Below are positions 26,830-35,589 of a stretch of DNA of 64,000 bases, piece by piece. Made by a program: the position numbers and the translations under genes. How positions within the stretch are numbered: position 1 is the stretch's first letter; each line of letters starts with the position of its first letter. The notes under the pieces were generated by a model. The model was not told the origin of the DNA. It worked only from the letters and a program-made list of their open reading frames with translations, and ran no database searches. The stretch comes from Trinickia fusca (lineage in GTDB: Bacteria; Pseudomonadota; Gammaproteobacteria; Burkholderiales; Burkholderiaceae): NCBI RefSeq assembly GCF_003628145.1, contig NZ_RBZV01000001.1, forward strand, positions 632,299-696,298. The letters are read 5' to 3'.

Positions 26830-28086
26830 ATGGAAACGATGAAACCCTTGCCTGCGGACCTGGCCCATGCTTCCCGGAACGGCCGTCGCAGGGCGTTGTT
26901 CTATGTCTTCGACGGCGGCAGCGGAATCGGGCATTTGCGCAGGCTCGCCCGGATCGCCGAAGCCATGAGGGATGATTTCTCCTGCCTGATCGTGTCCGGC
27001 CACAACGTGGGGCCGCAGTGGATCGTGCCGCAGGGATGCGAGTACGTGCGTCTGCCGGCCTGGGACAACCTGATTGCGACCCGGGCCGCGTATTGGGGAG
27101 GCGTGCCATTCCTCGACGTGCCGCTGGATGAGGCGGTTGCGTTGCGCAGTGCGATTCTTCTTGGCGTCGTCGAGGGCTTCCAGCCGGATGTGATCTTCGT
27201 CGACCATCTGCCACTGGGTGCGCACGAGGAACTGGTGCCCGTGCTGAATCGCGCAACTTGCCGCAAATATCTCGTCACGCGCGGGATTCAGAACGAAACG
27301 GAGGACCTGCAACGCCTCGTGCTGGGTGGGGCGGCCCTGGCCGCGTTGGGCGACGACTATCACCGCATCTTCTCCGCGATCGATACTCGGGTGTTCGATC
27401 TGGCAAGCCGCTACGACCTTCCCTCGAAGGTGGCCGACAAGATCCTGTCCACCGGGTACGTCGCGCCATCGGTAGCGGCGGCTGAGCGCGAGGCGGTGAG
27501 ATCGATGCGGGGCCTCGCCGGCGAGACGCCCTGGGTGGTGGCTTCGGCCGGGAGCGGCCAATGGGGGGAGCCGCTGATCGAGGCGTGTATCGCCCTGGCG
27601 CAGGATCATCCCGATGTCCATTTCGATATCGTGATGGGCCCCCGTTCCCGGTTGTCGCGGCCCGATACCCATGCGGCCGGGCGCATCAGACTTCATGCCT
27701 CGTGCCCGGAGCTCGCGGCCCTGCATGCGGCGGCCGACGTGGTGATCACCGCGGGCGGATACAACTCGCTGCTGGAGGCCATCCAGGGGCAAGCACGCAT
27801 CCTTTGCATTCCTTACCGGAAGGATCGCCGAGACGAGCCTTTCGATCATGCGACGCGCCTTCAAGCTTACGTCGACATCCGGATCGCGACCGAGATCGGC
27901 GACCTCGAGGCCTTGCTGCAAACGGCAATCGAGGCGGGCAGGAAAGGGCCGGTGCAGGATCGTCGCGCCGAGTTGCGCATGGACGGGGCAGCGCGCATTG
28001 CCCAGGCGGTACGGGACGACTTGACGATGCATCCGGACGACGCGTCGCCCAGCCTTGAACGACGATTTCACAGGAAGTCAGCATGA
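26830..28086 (+). CDS. Glycosyltransferase, MurG/GT-B-like
   Basis: 418 residues. The N-terminal half has the GT-B start LFYVFDGGSGIGHLRRLARIAEAM, with Gly-rich loop and acceptor-side His, and DVIFVDHLPLGAHEEL. The C-terminal half has WVVASAGSGQWGEPLIEA and the nucleotide-sugar binding block AADVVITAGGYNSLLEAI, as in MurG and related GT28-like enzymes. It transfers a sugar from a nucleotide donor to an unknown acceptor. No signal peptide or membrane segment. Its stop overlaps the next start by 4 bases (ATGA), so the two are coupled. Confidence 0.82.
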   Translation: METMKPLPADLAHASRNGRRRALFYVFDGGSGIGHLRRLARIAEAMRDDFSCLIVSGHNVGPQWIVPQGCEYVRLPAWDNLIATRAAYWGGVPFLDVPLDEAVALRSAILLGVVEGFQPDVIFVDHLPLGAHEELVPVLNRATCRKYLVTRGIQNETEDLQRLVLGGAALAALGDDYHRIFSAIDTRVFDLASRYDLPSKVADKILSTGYVAPSVAAAEREAVRSMRGLAGETPWVVASAGSGQWGEPLIEACIALAQDHPDVHFDIVMGPRSRLSRPDTHAAGRIRLHASCPELAALHAAADVVITAGGYNSLLEAIQGQARILCIPYRKDRRDEPFDHATRLQAYVDIRIATEIGDLEALLQTAIEAGRKGPVQDRRAELRMDGAARIAQAVRDDLTMHPDDASPSLERRFHRKSA

Positions 28087-29210
28087 ACGACAATCTGGAC
28101 GGCACGCCTTCGGACACGGCAGATGCACCGCTCGAGGTCCTGCTCGACGACTATCAAGCACTCGCCAAGGGGCGCCTGCCCAAGGCCGTGTTCGACTATA
28201 TCGAGGGCTGGGCCGGCGACGGGTTGACGTATCGTGCCAATCGCGCGGATTTCGATCGCTTGTCGCTGTTGCCATTGACGATGCGGGACGTATCGCAGCC
28301 CGATCTCACCGCGACCTACCTGGGGCGGACGTCAAAGCTGCCGCTCGGCTTCAGTCCGTCGGCTTTCCACCAGCTCGCGCATCCATCGGGGGAAATCGCC
28401 AGCGCGCAGGCAGCGCATGCCGCGGATATTCCGATGATCGTCTCCGCTATGTCCAGCTTCGCGCTGGAAGATATCGCGGCGCGCGTGCAAGGCGGGCGAT
28501 TGTGGCTGCACGTGTATCTGTTCAAGTCACGGGAGGTGACACGGGAACTCGTCGCGCGCGCGGAGGCGGCGGGATTCGAGGCGATCTCGGTCGGCCTGGG
28601 TTGCCCGGCGCTGGGCAAGCGCCCCATGAATTTGCGCAACCGCTTCACGTTACCCGAGGGGATCCGCGCCGCTAACTTCGCCCTTCGCAGCACGACGGAT
28701 TTCAACAATCCGATCTCCGCGCTGGCCCACGCGGAACTCGATCCGTCGGTGACGTGGAGGGATATTCGATCGCTGTGCGAGGCGACCCGATTGCCGGTAA
28801 TCGGCAAGGGAATCATGAATGCCCGCGATGTCGCGCCGGCGCTGGATGCGGGGCTGGCAGGGCTGATGGTGTCCAATCATGGCGGGCGGCAGCTGGATGG
28901 CAGCCTGTCCACCATCCGCGCGCTGGCGGACATCGTCGAGGCCGTATCGAAGCGCGTGCCGGTTTTCATCGACGGTGGCGTGCGCCGCGGCACGGATGTC
29001 CTCAAGGCGCTGGCCCTGGGAGCGGATGCGGTCTTCATGGGCCGTCCCGTGCTCTGGGCGCTCAATGCAGGAGGGGAGCAAGGCGTCGCCGGCATGGTGC
29101 GCTTGCTGGCCGACGAACTGCGCCTGGGGTTGCAGCTGTCGGGCTGCAGAAGCCCGGCCGAAGCGCGGCACGAAGCGCAATCGCTGTTGCGCTGGGCCCA
29201 CGGGAAGTAA
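28083..29210 (+). CDS. FMN-dependent alpha-hydroxyacid oxidase/dehydrogenase
   Basis: 375 residues, normal for the lactate/glycolate/mandelate oxidase family. Visible blocks: substrate and FMN region AVFDYIEGWAGDGLTYRAN, LPLGFSPSAFHQLAHPSGE, the catalytic His and Arg in VSNHGGRQLDG, then VFIDGGVRRGTDVLKALALGADAVFMGRP for FMN phosphate. The family oxidises an L-2-hydroxyacid to the 2-oxoacid, passing electrons to oxygen or a quinone. It is the last gene of the rightward operon. Together with the D-hydroxyacid dehydrogenase on the other side, the cluster holds two hydroxyacid oxidoreductases of opposite usual stereochemistry. Confidence 0.9.
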   Translation: MNDNLDGTPSDTADAPLEVLLDDYQALAKGRLPKAVFDYIEGWAGDGLTYRANRADFDRLSLLPLTMRDVSQPDLTATYLGRTSKLPLGFSPSAFHQLAHPSGEIASAQAAHAADIPMIVSAMSSFALEDIAARVQGGRLWLHVYLFKSREVTRELVARAEAAGFEAISVGLGCPALGKRPMNLRNRFTLPEGIRAANFALRSTTDFNNPISALAHAELDPSVTWRDIRSLCEATRLPVIGKGIMNARDVAPALDAGLAGLMVSNHGGRQLDGSLSTIRALADIVEAVSKRVPVFIDGGVRRGTDVLKALALGADAVFMGRPVLWALNAGGEQGVAGMVRLLADELRLGLQLSGCRSPAEARHEAQSLLRWAHGK

Positions 29211-29219
29211 ATCAGCATG

Positions 29220-29310
29220 GCAGGAGCAAATGCAGAACCAGGCCAAGTCGACGTTCAATACGTTTCCGTTCGACAAGCCCAATCCGGGATAGGAGCCGGA
29301 GAAGAAGTAA
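29220..29310 (+). pseudogene. Relic of the phaR 3' end (second copy, island boundary)
   Basis: 29220-29271 matches 16146-16197 in phaR at 50 of 52 positions, with 32 identical bases at the start. In the phaR frame it reads QEQMQNQAKSTFNTFPF, then DKPNPG, an in-frame TAG, EPEKK and TAA at 29308-29310. Only the last ~30 codons remain and there is no start. The internal stop shows it is no longer selected as phaR. It begins 9 bases after the oxidase stop. Confidence 0.9.
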
Positions 29311-29507
29311 GGTGTGCGTGCAGCGATGTGGCGCTGGCATACACCGTGGCGCCACTCGCTCGAGTCGTATCCCGTCGAACCGAACGATACGTGGCAAGTC
29401 CGCGGACTCGCCGACGAGCAGGGTTTGGTCCGGAAAAATGCTGATCTGTGCGGTTGGAATGCGCGGTCCAATAGACTCGCCAGTCGGGGTTTCGTAATGG
29501 GTGAGCT

Positions 29508-29807
29508 ATGTTATTGATGAACGAGGCCGAGCGGCAGCTGATGAAGCGGATCTCGAATTTTCCTACGCGAAAGGGACAGGGCATTGACGGGGGAAAGGAT
29601 TCACGAGAGGGCAGAAGGATGGAGGCACGAGTCGCCAGGCTAGAGGCAACAGCCGAGCATATCCAGCGAGACGTATCGGGCCTCAAGCTCGAGATCCGGG
29701 ATTTGCGCACGTCGATGCTGGCTGACTTCCGGATGACGTGGGGCGCGCTTATCGCGGCCTCCCTGGGCCTGGCCGGCATGATGGCAAAGGGATTTCACTG
29801 GCTCTGA
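29508..29807 (+). CDS. Small protein with coiled coil and C-terminal membrane segment
   Basis: 99 residues from the ATG at 29508, or about 62 from an in-frame ATG at 29619 (MEARVARLEATAEH), which has GAGGG upstream and starts directly at the conserved-looking part. The helix ARLEATAEHIQRDVSGLKLEIRDLRT is a coiled coil, followed by a single hydrophobic segment (TWGALIAASLGLAGMMAKG) at the C-terminus. This is a tail-anchored layout like phage XhlA-type or small haemolysin-like proteins. Function unknown. It lies between the phaR relic and rimO; the gap 29311-29507 has no other gene. Confidence 0.6.
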   Translation: MLLMNEAERQLMKRISNFPTRKGQGIDGGKDSREGRRMEARVARLEATAEHIQRDVSGLKLEIRDLRTSMLADFRMTWGALIAASLGLAGMMAKGFHWL

Positions 29808-29915
29808 AGCGGCGGGCGGGCCCACGCGGTACAATACGCGGTTTCATACAGGCCTGGCACCCTAGCCTCAAACGAGCTTGGGGGCCACCGCGTCGTCATT
29901 CGTCGGATCAAGCTC

Positions 29916-31292
29916 ATGCCGCACACTCCTTCCTCCGCCGCTCCGAAAGTCGGATTCGTTTCGCTCGGGTGCCCGAAAGCCTTAGTCGACTCCGAGCAAA
30001 TCATCACCCAGCTCCGTGCGGAAGGCTATGAGATCTCCGGCACCTATGACGGCGCCGATCTCGTCGTCGTCAACACCTGCGGCTTCATCGACGAGGCCGT
30101 GCAGGAAAGCCTCGATGCGATCGGCGAGGCGTTGAACGAAAACGGCAAGGTCATCGTGACAGGCTGCCTCGGCGCGAAGAAAAGCGCGAGCGGAGCAGGG
30201 CTCATCGAGGAAGTGCACCCGAAGGTGCTCGCGGTCACGGGGCCGCATGCGGTCGGCGAAGTCATGCAGGCCGTGCACAGCCATCTGCCCAAGCCGCATG
30301 ATCCGTTCGTGGATCTCGTGCCGCCGGCCGGCATCAAGCTCACGCCGCGCCATTACGCCTATCTGAAGATCTCCGAAGGCTGCAATCACCGTTGCACGTT
30401 CTGCATCATTCCGTCGATGCGCGGCGATCTCGTCTCCCGCCCCGTTGCCGAGGTCATGCTCGAGGCCGAGAACCTCTTCAAGTCGGGCGTCAAGGAGCTG
30501 CTCGTGATTTCGCAGGACACGAGCGCGTACGGTGTCGACGTGAAGTACCGCACAGGCTTCTGGAATGGCCGGCCGCTCAAGACGCGCATGACCGAGCTCG
30601 TCGGCGCGCTCGGCGAGCTGGCTGCGCAATACGGCGCCTGGGTGCGGCTGCATTACGTCTATCCGTATCCGCACGTCGACGAGATCATCCCCATGATGGC
30701 CGAAGGTCCGCTCAAGGGGCACGTGCTGCCGTATCTCGACGTGCCGTTCCAGCATGCGGACCCCGAGGTGCTCAAGCGCATGAAGCGCCCCGCCAACGCC
30801 GAGAAAACGCTCGAGCGCGTGATGAAGTGGCGCGAAATCTGCCCCGATCTGACGATCCGCAGCACGTTCATCGCCGGTTTCCCAGGCGAAACGGAAGCAC
30901 AATTCGAGACATTGCTCGAATTCATTCGGGCCGCAGATCTCGATCGCGTGGGCTGCTTCGCGTACTCTCCCGTCGAAGGCGCGAGCGCGAACGAGCTCGA
31001 CGGCGCCTTGCCCGATGAAGTGCGCGAGGAACGCCGTGCGCGCTTCATGGAAGTTGCCGAAGAGGTGTCGGCCAAGCGCATGGAGCGCAAGGTCGGCAAG
31101 ACGCTCAAGGTGCTCATCGACGAAGTCAACGCCGACGGCGGCATCGGTCGCACGGCGGCGGACGCGCCCGAAATCGATGGCGTCGTCTATGTCGCGCCAG
31201 CCGCGAAGGCGTCCAAGCGCTACAAGGTCGGCGATTTCGTCTCGGTGAAGATCACCGGCGCCGACGGTCACGATCTGTGGGGAGACGTCTGA
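29916..31292 (+). CDS. rimO: Ribosomal protein S12 methylthiotransferase RimO
   Basis: 458 residues. The N-terminal UPF0004 domain ([20 protein letters not shown], with further Cys in VNTCGF and VTGCLGA) binds an auxiliary 4Fe-4S cluster. The radical SAM motif CNHRCTFC gives Cys156, Cys160 and Cys163. A C-terminal TRAM domain follows ([12 protein letters not shown] ... [18 protein letters not shown]). RimO methylthiolates Asp of ribosomal protein S12. The gene is expected to lie close behind phaR in Burkholderia relatives; here 13.7 kb separates them. Confidence 0.96.
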   Translation: MPHTPSSAAPKVGFVSLGCPKALVDSEQIITQLRAEGYEISGTYDGADLVVVNTCGFIDEAVQESLDAIGEALNENGKVIVTGCLGAKKSASGAGLIEEVHPKVLAVTGPHAVGEVMQAVHSHLPKPHDPFVDLVPPAGIKLTPRHYAYLKISEGCNHRCTFCIIPSMRGDLVSRPVAEVMLEAENLFKSGVKELLVISQDTSAYGVDVKYRTGFWNGRPLKTRMTELVGALGELAAQYGAWVRLHYVYPYPHVDEIIPMMAEGPLKGHVLPYLDVPFQHADPEVLKRMKRPANAEKTLERVMKWREICPDLTIRSTFIAGFPGETEAQFETLLEFIRAADLDRVGCFAYSPVEGASANELDGALPDEVREERRARFMEVAEEVSAKRMERKVGKTLKVLIDEVNADGGIGRTAADAPEIDGVVYVAPAAKASKRYKVGDFVSVKITGADGHDLWGDV

Positions 31293-31362
31293 CGAACCGA
31301 CACCTCCCCACCTGATTTGCAGATTTGATAAACCTCGGAAACGTAAAAGGTTGGAGAAGACA

Positions 31363-32544
31363 ATGCAAAGAGAAGTGGTGGTGGTGAGCGGTGTGCGGAC
31401 CGCGATCGGCGATTTCGGCGGCGGTCTGAAGGATTACTCGCCGACCGAACTCGGCGCACGCGTCGTCCGCGAAGTGCTCGCTCGCGCACACGTGAGCGGC
31501 GAGGAAGTGGGGCATGTGGTGTTCGGCAACGTGATCCACACCGAGCCCAAGGACATGTACCTGGCCCGTGTTGCCGCGATCAATGGCGGCGTGGCGCAGC
31601 ATACGCCCGCGCTGACCGTGAACCGGCTGTGCGGCTCGGGCTTGCAAGCGATCGTCTCCGCCGCGCAGAGCATCCTGCTCGACGATGCCGACATCGCAAT
31701 CGGCGGTGGTGCCGAAAACATGAGCCGCGCACCGTACTCGGCGCCGGCCGCGCGCTTCGGTCAGCGCATGGGCGATGCGCGTTTCATCGACATGATGCTC
31801 GGCGCGCTGCACGATCCGTTCGAGTCGTTCCACATGGGCGTGACGGCCGAGAACGTCGCGCGCAAGTATGGCATTACGCGCGAGATGCAGGATGCGCTCG
31901 CGCTCGAATCGAATCGCCGGGCGTCGCACGCGATTCGCGAGGGTTACTTCAAAGAGCAGATCCTGCCCATCGTGAGTCAGTCGAAGAAGGGCGACGTCGT
32001 GTTCGACACCGACGAGCACGTGCGCCACGACGCGTCGATCGAAGATCTCGCGCGCCTGAAGCCGGCGTTCGCGAAGGATGGTTCGGTGACGCCCGGCAAT
32101 GCCTCGGGCATCAACGACGGCGCGGCCGCCGTCGTGCTGATGGAGCGGCGCGTCGCCGAGGCGCGTGGCCTGAAGCCCCTCGCACGCATCGTCTCGTATG
32201 GCTATGCCGGCGTCGATCCGGCCTACATGGGCATCGGCCCCGTGCCGGCCACGCGCCAGGCGCTCGAGCGTGCAGGCCTGACGGTCGCCGATCTCGATGT
32301 CATCGAGTCGAACGAGGCGTTTGCCGCGCAAGCGTGCGCGGTGTCGTCGGAGCTCGGCTTCGATCCGGCCAAGGTCAATCCGAACGGCTCAGGCATCTCG
32401 CTCGGTCACCCGGTCGGGGCCACGGGCGCCATCATCACGGTCAAGGCGCTGTACGAACTGCAACGCACGGGCGGCCGCCATGCGCTCGCCACGATGTGTA
32501 TCGGCGGCGGTCAGGGCATCGCCATGATCTTCGAGCGGCTCTGA
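31363..32544 (+). CDS. bktB: Beta-ketothiolase, BktB type (acetyl-CoA acyltransferase)
   Basis: 393 residues from ATG 31363 (GGAG 6 bases upstream); a TTG at 31351 is less likely. The active-site Cys90 is in NRLCGSGLQA; NPNGSGISLGHPVGATG carries the catalytic His and CIGGGQG the second Cys. The form NPNGSGISLGHP and VVVSGVRTAIGDFGG match BktB of Cupriavidus, which accepts longer acyl-CoAs such as propionyl-CoA than PhaA does. Substrate range is inferred from that similarity. The next gene starts inside its stop codon (TGATG). Confidence 0.88.
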   Translation: MQREVVVVSGVRTAIGDFGGGLKDYSPTELGARVVREVLARAHVSGEEVGHVVFGNVIHTEPKDMYLARVAAINGGVAQHTPALTVNRLCGSGLQAIVSAAQSILLDDADIAIGGGAENMSRAPYSAPAARFGQRMGDARFIDMMLGALHDPFESFHMGVTAENVARKYGITREMQDALALESNRRASHAIREGYFKEQILPIVSQSKKGDVVFDTDEHVRHDASIEDLARLKPAFAKDGSVTPGNASGINDGAAAVVLMERRVAEARGLKPLARIVSYGYAGVDPAYMGIGPVPATRQALERAGLTVADLDVIESNEAFAAQACAVSSELGFDPAKVNPNGSGISLGHPVGATGAIITVKALYELQRTGGRHALATMCIGGGQGIAMIFERL

Positions 32545-33122
32545 TGCGGCAAGCGATGACAGCAGTGGTGGCGCCCCTGTTCGATATCCGTCCGCTCTCG
32601 CATGGCCTGCGCATCACGCATGGCCAGCGGGCGGCGAGTCGGGCGTTCGTCGGCGCGCTGCTTACGCTGTCGTTGTCGGTCGGCATGCTGGGTGAGGCGC
32701 TTGCGCAAGATGTGCCGGCGCAGGCGCCAGCCCACGCCGTGCTGGCGCCGAGCCCTGAGTTCGCGCAGTTCCCGCGCTATGAGGGGACGCTCGGCACCCG
32801 CTCGATCGTGCTGCGGCTCGGCCGCAAGACGGACGACCCGAGCGGCGTGCACGGTGAATTTCAGTTCGCCGATACGGGCCAGGTCGTGCTCGTGGCGGGC
32901 GACCTCGTCGACGGTACACTCGAGATCGAGGAGTCGGATGACGGCACCGAGATCTCGGGCAATTGGGTCGGCAAGGTGGCCGCTGACGGCTCCTTGTCCG
33001 GCGATCGCATGAACGTCGACGATTCCGATCCGCAGCCGTTCTCGCTGCGTCCGATGTCTGCGCAAGCGCGCGCGGCCAGTGCCGGCATCCGGCAGTCGGG
33101 TTCGCCGGCTGCGCACGAGTAA
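32544..33122 (+). CDS. Secreted protein of unknown function
   Basis: 192 residues from an ATG that overlaps the bktB stop by one base, or from ATG 32556. A hydrophobic core (FVGALLTLSLSVGMLGEALAQD, residues about 35-55) ends in ALA-QD, a plausible signal peptide cleavage site behind a rather long n-region. The mature part is acidic and beta-like (YEGTLGTRSIVLRLGRK, FADTGQVVLVAGDLVDGTLEIEESDDGTEISGNW). I do not recognise the family. The tight overlap suggests cotranscription with the thiolase. Confidence 0.7.
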   Translation: MRQAMTAVVAPLFDIRPLSHGLRITHGQRAASRAFVGALLTLSLSVGMLGEALAQDVPAQAPAHAVLAPSPEFAQFPRYEGTLGTRSIVLRLGRKTDDPSGVHGEFQFADTGQVVLVAGDLVDGTLEIEESDDGTEISGNWVGKVAADGSLSGDRMNVDDSDPQPFSLRPMSAQARAASAGIRQSGSPAAHE

Positions 33123-33243
33123 GGCCCGCCGCACGCTCGTGCGACGCCTTCCCGGCGACAAACGCGCTTCTCAAGCACAATGGCATGACGAGCGGGTATG
33201 CTAGATCCGCTCGTTTCTCTTGCCATTCATCGACCGATCGACC

Positions 33244-34431
33244 ATGACCGACTCCACATCCGACCGCGCTCTGCAAACCCGTATCGTCCACCCCGAAGTT
33301 GAGCTCGCACCGGGCTTCGAGTCGTTCGTGACGCCGGTGATGCGCGGATCGACGGTGATCTTTCCCAACACCGCAGCCGTACGCACGGGCAGCTGGCGCG
33401 ACGACACGCAATGGCGCTATGGCTTGCAGGGGACGCCGACCTCGGCGGCGCTTGCGCAGCGCCTCGCCGCGATCGAAGGCGGCAAGTACGCGTTGTTGCA
33501 GCCATCGGGGCTGTCGTCGATCTCGAATGTCTATTTCGGCGTCGTCAAAAGCGGCGACGACGTGCTGATTCCCGATAACGTCTACTCGCCAAACTACGAT
33601 CACGGCAAATGGCTGGCTGAAGACTTCGGCGTGTCGGTACGCCGCTACGATCCGATGATCGGCGGCGGCATCGCTGATCTGATTCAACCGAATACGAGCC
33701 TGATCTGGATGGAAGCGCCGGGCTCGCTGACGATGGAAGTGCCCGACGTGCGGGCGATCGCGGCCGCGGCACGTGCACGCAACGTGATCACGGCGATCGA
33801 CAATACCTACTCGGCCGGGCTTGCATTTCGTCCGCTCGAACTCGGCGTCGACATCTCCGTACAGGCGCTGACGAAGTATCAATCGGGTGCCAGCGACGTG
33901 CTGATGGGGGCGACGATCACGGCCGACGAAGCGATTTACTTGAAGCTCAAGCGTGCGCGCATGCATTTGGGCCTGGGCGTATCAGTCGACGATTGCTCGC
34001 TCGTGTTGCGTAGCCTGCCGAACATGAAGGTGCGTTTCGAAGCACACGACCGCAGCGCGCTCGCGCTCGCGCGTTGGCTCAAGACCCGGCCCGAGGTCGT
34101 GTCCGTGTTGCACCCGGCGCTGCCCGACTGCCCGGGCCACGAGACGTTCATGCGCGAGTTCACGGGCGCAGGCGGGCTGTTTTCGGTGGTGTTCGATGCG
34201 CGTTACAGCATCGAGCAGATCGATGCGTTCGTCGATGCGCTGGACCTGTTTGCGATCGGCTGGAGCTGGGGTGGGGCACAGAGTTTGGCGATGCCGTACG
34301 ACATCGCCGCGCTGCGCACCGCATCGCAGTGGCCGTACGGCGGCATGCTCGTGCGCTTTTACGTGGGCCTCGAGGAAGAGGCCGATCTGCGCGCCGACAT
34401 CGAGCGCGCGCTCACGTCGGCGTTGGGCTGA
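33244..34431 (+). CDS. metC: Cystathionine beta-lyase (MetC)
   Basis: 395 residues from ATG 33244. PLP-dependent Cys/Met metabolism enzyme: FVTPVMRGSTVIFPN, the YGLQGTPTSAALAQRLAAIEGG substrate loop, the cofactor block IWMEAPGSLTMEV, AIDNTYSAGLAF, and the PLP lysine Lys211 in QALTKYQSGASDVLMG. It cleaves cystathionine to homocysteine, pyruvate and ammonia in methionine synthesis. C-terminal SWGGAQSLAMP is typical of MetC rather than MetB. Monocistronic, convergent with serB. Confidence 0.93.
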   Translation: MTDSTSDRALQTRIVHPEVELAPGFESFVTPVMRGSTVIFPNTAAVRTGSWRDDTQWRYGLQGTPTSAALAQRLAAIEGGKYALLQPSGLSSISNVYFGVVKSGDDVLIPDNVYSPNYDHGKWLAEDFGVSVRRYDPMIGGGIADLIQPNTSLIWMEAPGSLTMEVPDVRAIAAAARARNVITAIDNTYSAGLAFRPLELGVDISVQALTKYQSGASDVLMGATITADEAIYLKLKRARMHLGLGVSVDDCSLVLRSLPNMKVRFEAHDRSALALARWLKTRPEVVSVLHPALPDCPGHETFMREFTGAGGLFSVVFDARYSIEQIDAFVDALDLFAIGWSWGGAQSLAMPYDIAALRTASQWPYGGMLVRFYVGLEEEADLRADIERALTSALG

Positions 34432-34490
34432 CTAGGATAAACCGGGGCGCTCGCGACGAGCGCCCTTGGCGCGTGATACCGCGCCGCGCT

Positions 34491-35330
34491 TCAGAACAGA
34501 CGCAGCAGGCCGTCGAGCCCGACGTGGTTGAACGCGACGCTGGCCGAGGCCCGCACCACGGGCTTGGCCCGGAACGCGACCGACAGGCCGGCCTCGGCCA
34601 TCATCTCGAGGTCGTTGGAGCCGTCACCTAACACGATCGCCTGCGACGCGGGAATGCCGACCTTTGCGCACGCCTCGCGCAGCGTGCGAGCCTTCACGCT
34701 CGCATTGACGATCTCGCCCACCACCTTGCCAGTGAGCTTGCCGTCGACGACTTCCAGCGTGTTGGCGTACGCGAAGTCGAGCTTCAGGCGCGCCTTGAGC
34801 CGCTCGGTGAAGAACGTGAAGCCGCCCGAGACGAGCAGCGTGCGCAGGCCCGCCGCCTGTACCGCATCGAGCATCGCCTCAGCGCCCGGCGACAGGGTCA
34901 GGCGTTCGGCGAAGACATGCTCGAGCGCGCTCGCGTCGAGCCCCTTGAGCAGCGCCACGCGTGCGATGAGGCTTTCATTGAAGTCCTTGATCTCGCCGCG
35001 CATCGACGCTTCGGTGATGGCAGAGACTTCGGCTTTGAGGCCGCAGAAGTCGGCAATCTCGTCGATGCACTCGATCGTGATCAGTGTCGAATCCATGTCC
35101 ATCGCCACGAGGCCGAAGTCACGCAGTGTCAGGCCGGGCTTCACGAACGCGTAGTCGAGCGCATGCGTTGCACAGTACACCTCAAGATCGGGGCGTTGCG
35201 CGGGATCGGCGTCGGCGATGCGCAGGACGTGGGCATCGACGGCTTCGGCACGCGAGCCGCGTGCGAGCCCGAGCAGCGGTTTGGTGTGAGCGGCGGCGAG
35301 CGGCTCGGGACTTTGAATGACGAGATTCAT
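34491..35330 (-). CDS. serB: Phosphoserine phosphatase SerB
   Basis: 279 residues. HAD motif I AMDMDSTLI gives nucleophile Asp78 and Asp80, with the SerB block ECIDEIADFCG and cap-region TEASMRGEIKDFNESL. Motif II is LLVSGGFTFF and motif IV IVLGDGSNDLEMM. The first 70 residues form a short ACT-like N-terminal domain, as in other Burkholderia enzymes. It makes L-serine from phosphoserine. The 259-base gap behind its start to 35590 holds no gene. Confidence 0.95.
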   Translation of the reverse strand: MNLVIQSPEPLAAAHTKPLLGLARGSRAEAVDAHVLRIADADPAQRPDLEVYCATHALDYAFVKPGLTLRDFGLVAMDMDSTLITIECIDEIADFCGLKAEVSAITEASMRGEIKDFNESLIARVALLKGLDASALEHVFAERLTLSPGAEAMLDAVQAAGLRTLLVSGGFTFFTERLKARLKLDFAYANTLEVVDGKLTGKVVGEIVNASVKARTLREACAKVGIPASQAIVLGDGSNDLEMMAEAGLSVAFRAKPVVRASASVAFNHVGLDGLLRLF

Positions 35331-35589
35331 GGGGGATGCGACAAGATGGCCGATGGCGTCACGCGCGTGGCGTGCGGAAAATCGCAGCTATTGTACCGGG
35401 TCCGGCCGTACGGCCTGGTGCATGCCGTATGGCGGGCGTATGCAACCGCATCCGCGTGGCGCGCGCAAGCGGGGCAAGCCCCGATCGCCCGATGGCGTTA
35501 CGCGCCTGCCGCTTGGCGTAGACTGGCATGAGCGTAGCCGATGTCGCTGATCGGCGCGCGCCACGGGGCCACTTTGAGGAGGTGACAGC

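Noticed and set aside
16237-29219. Prophage or integrative element with integrase
   Set aside because: No integrase, transposase, phage structural or conjugation gene was found in the island; the cargo is entirely biosynthetic plus one regulator.
13485-32544. phaA and the thiolase at 31363 as a recent tandem duplication that formed the island borders
   Set aside because: The two thiolases are clearly diverged along their whole length (different start regions and active-site flanks) and correspond to the separate PhaA and BktB types.
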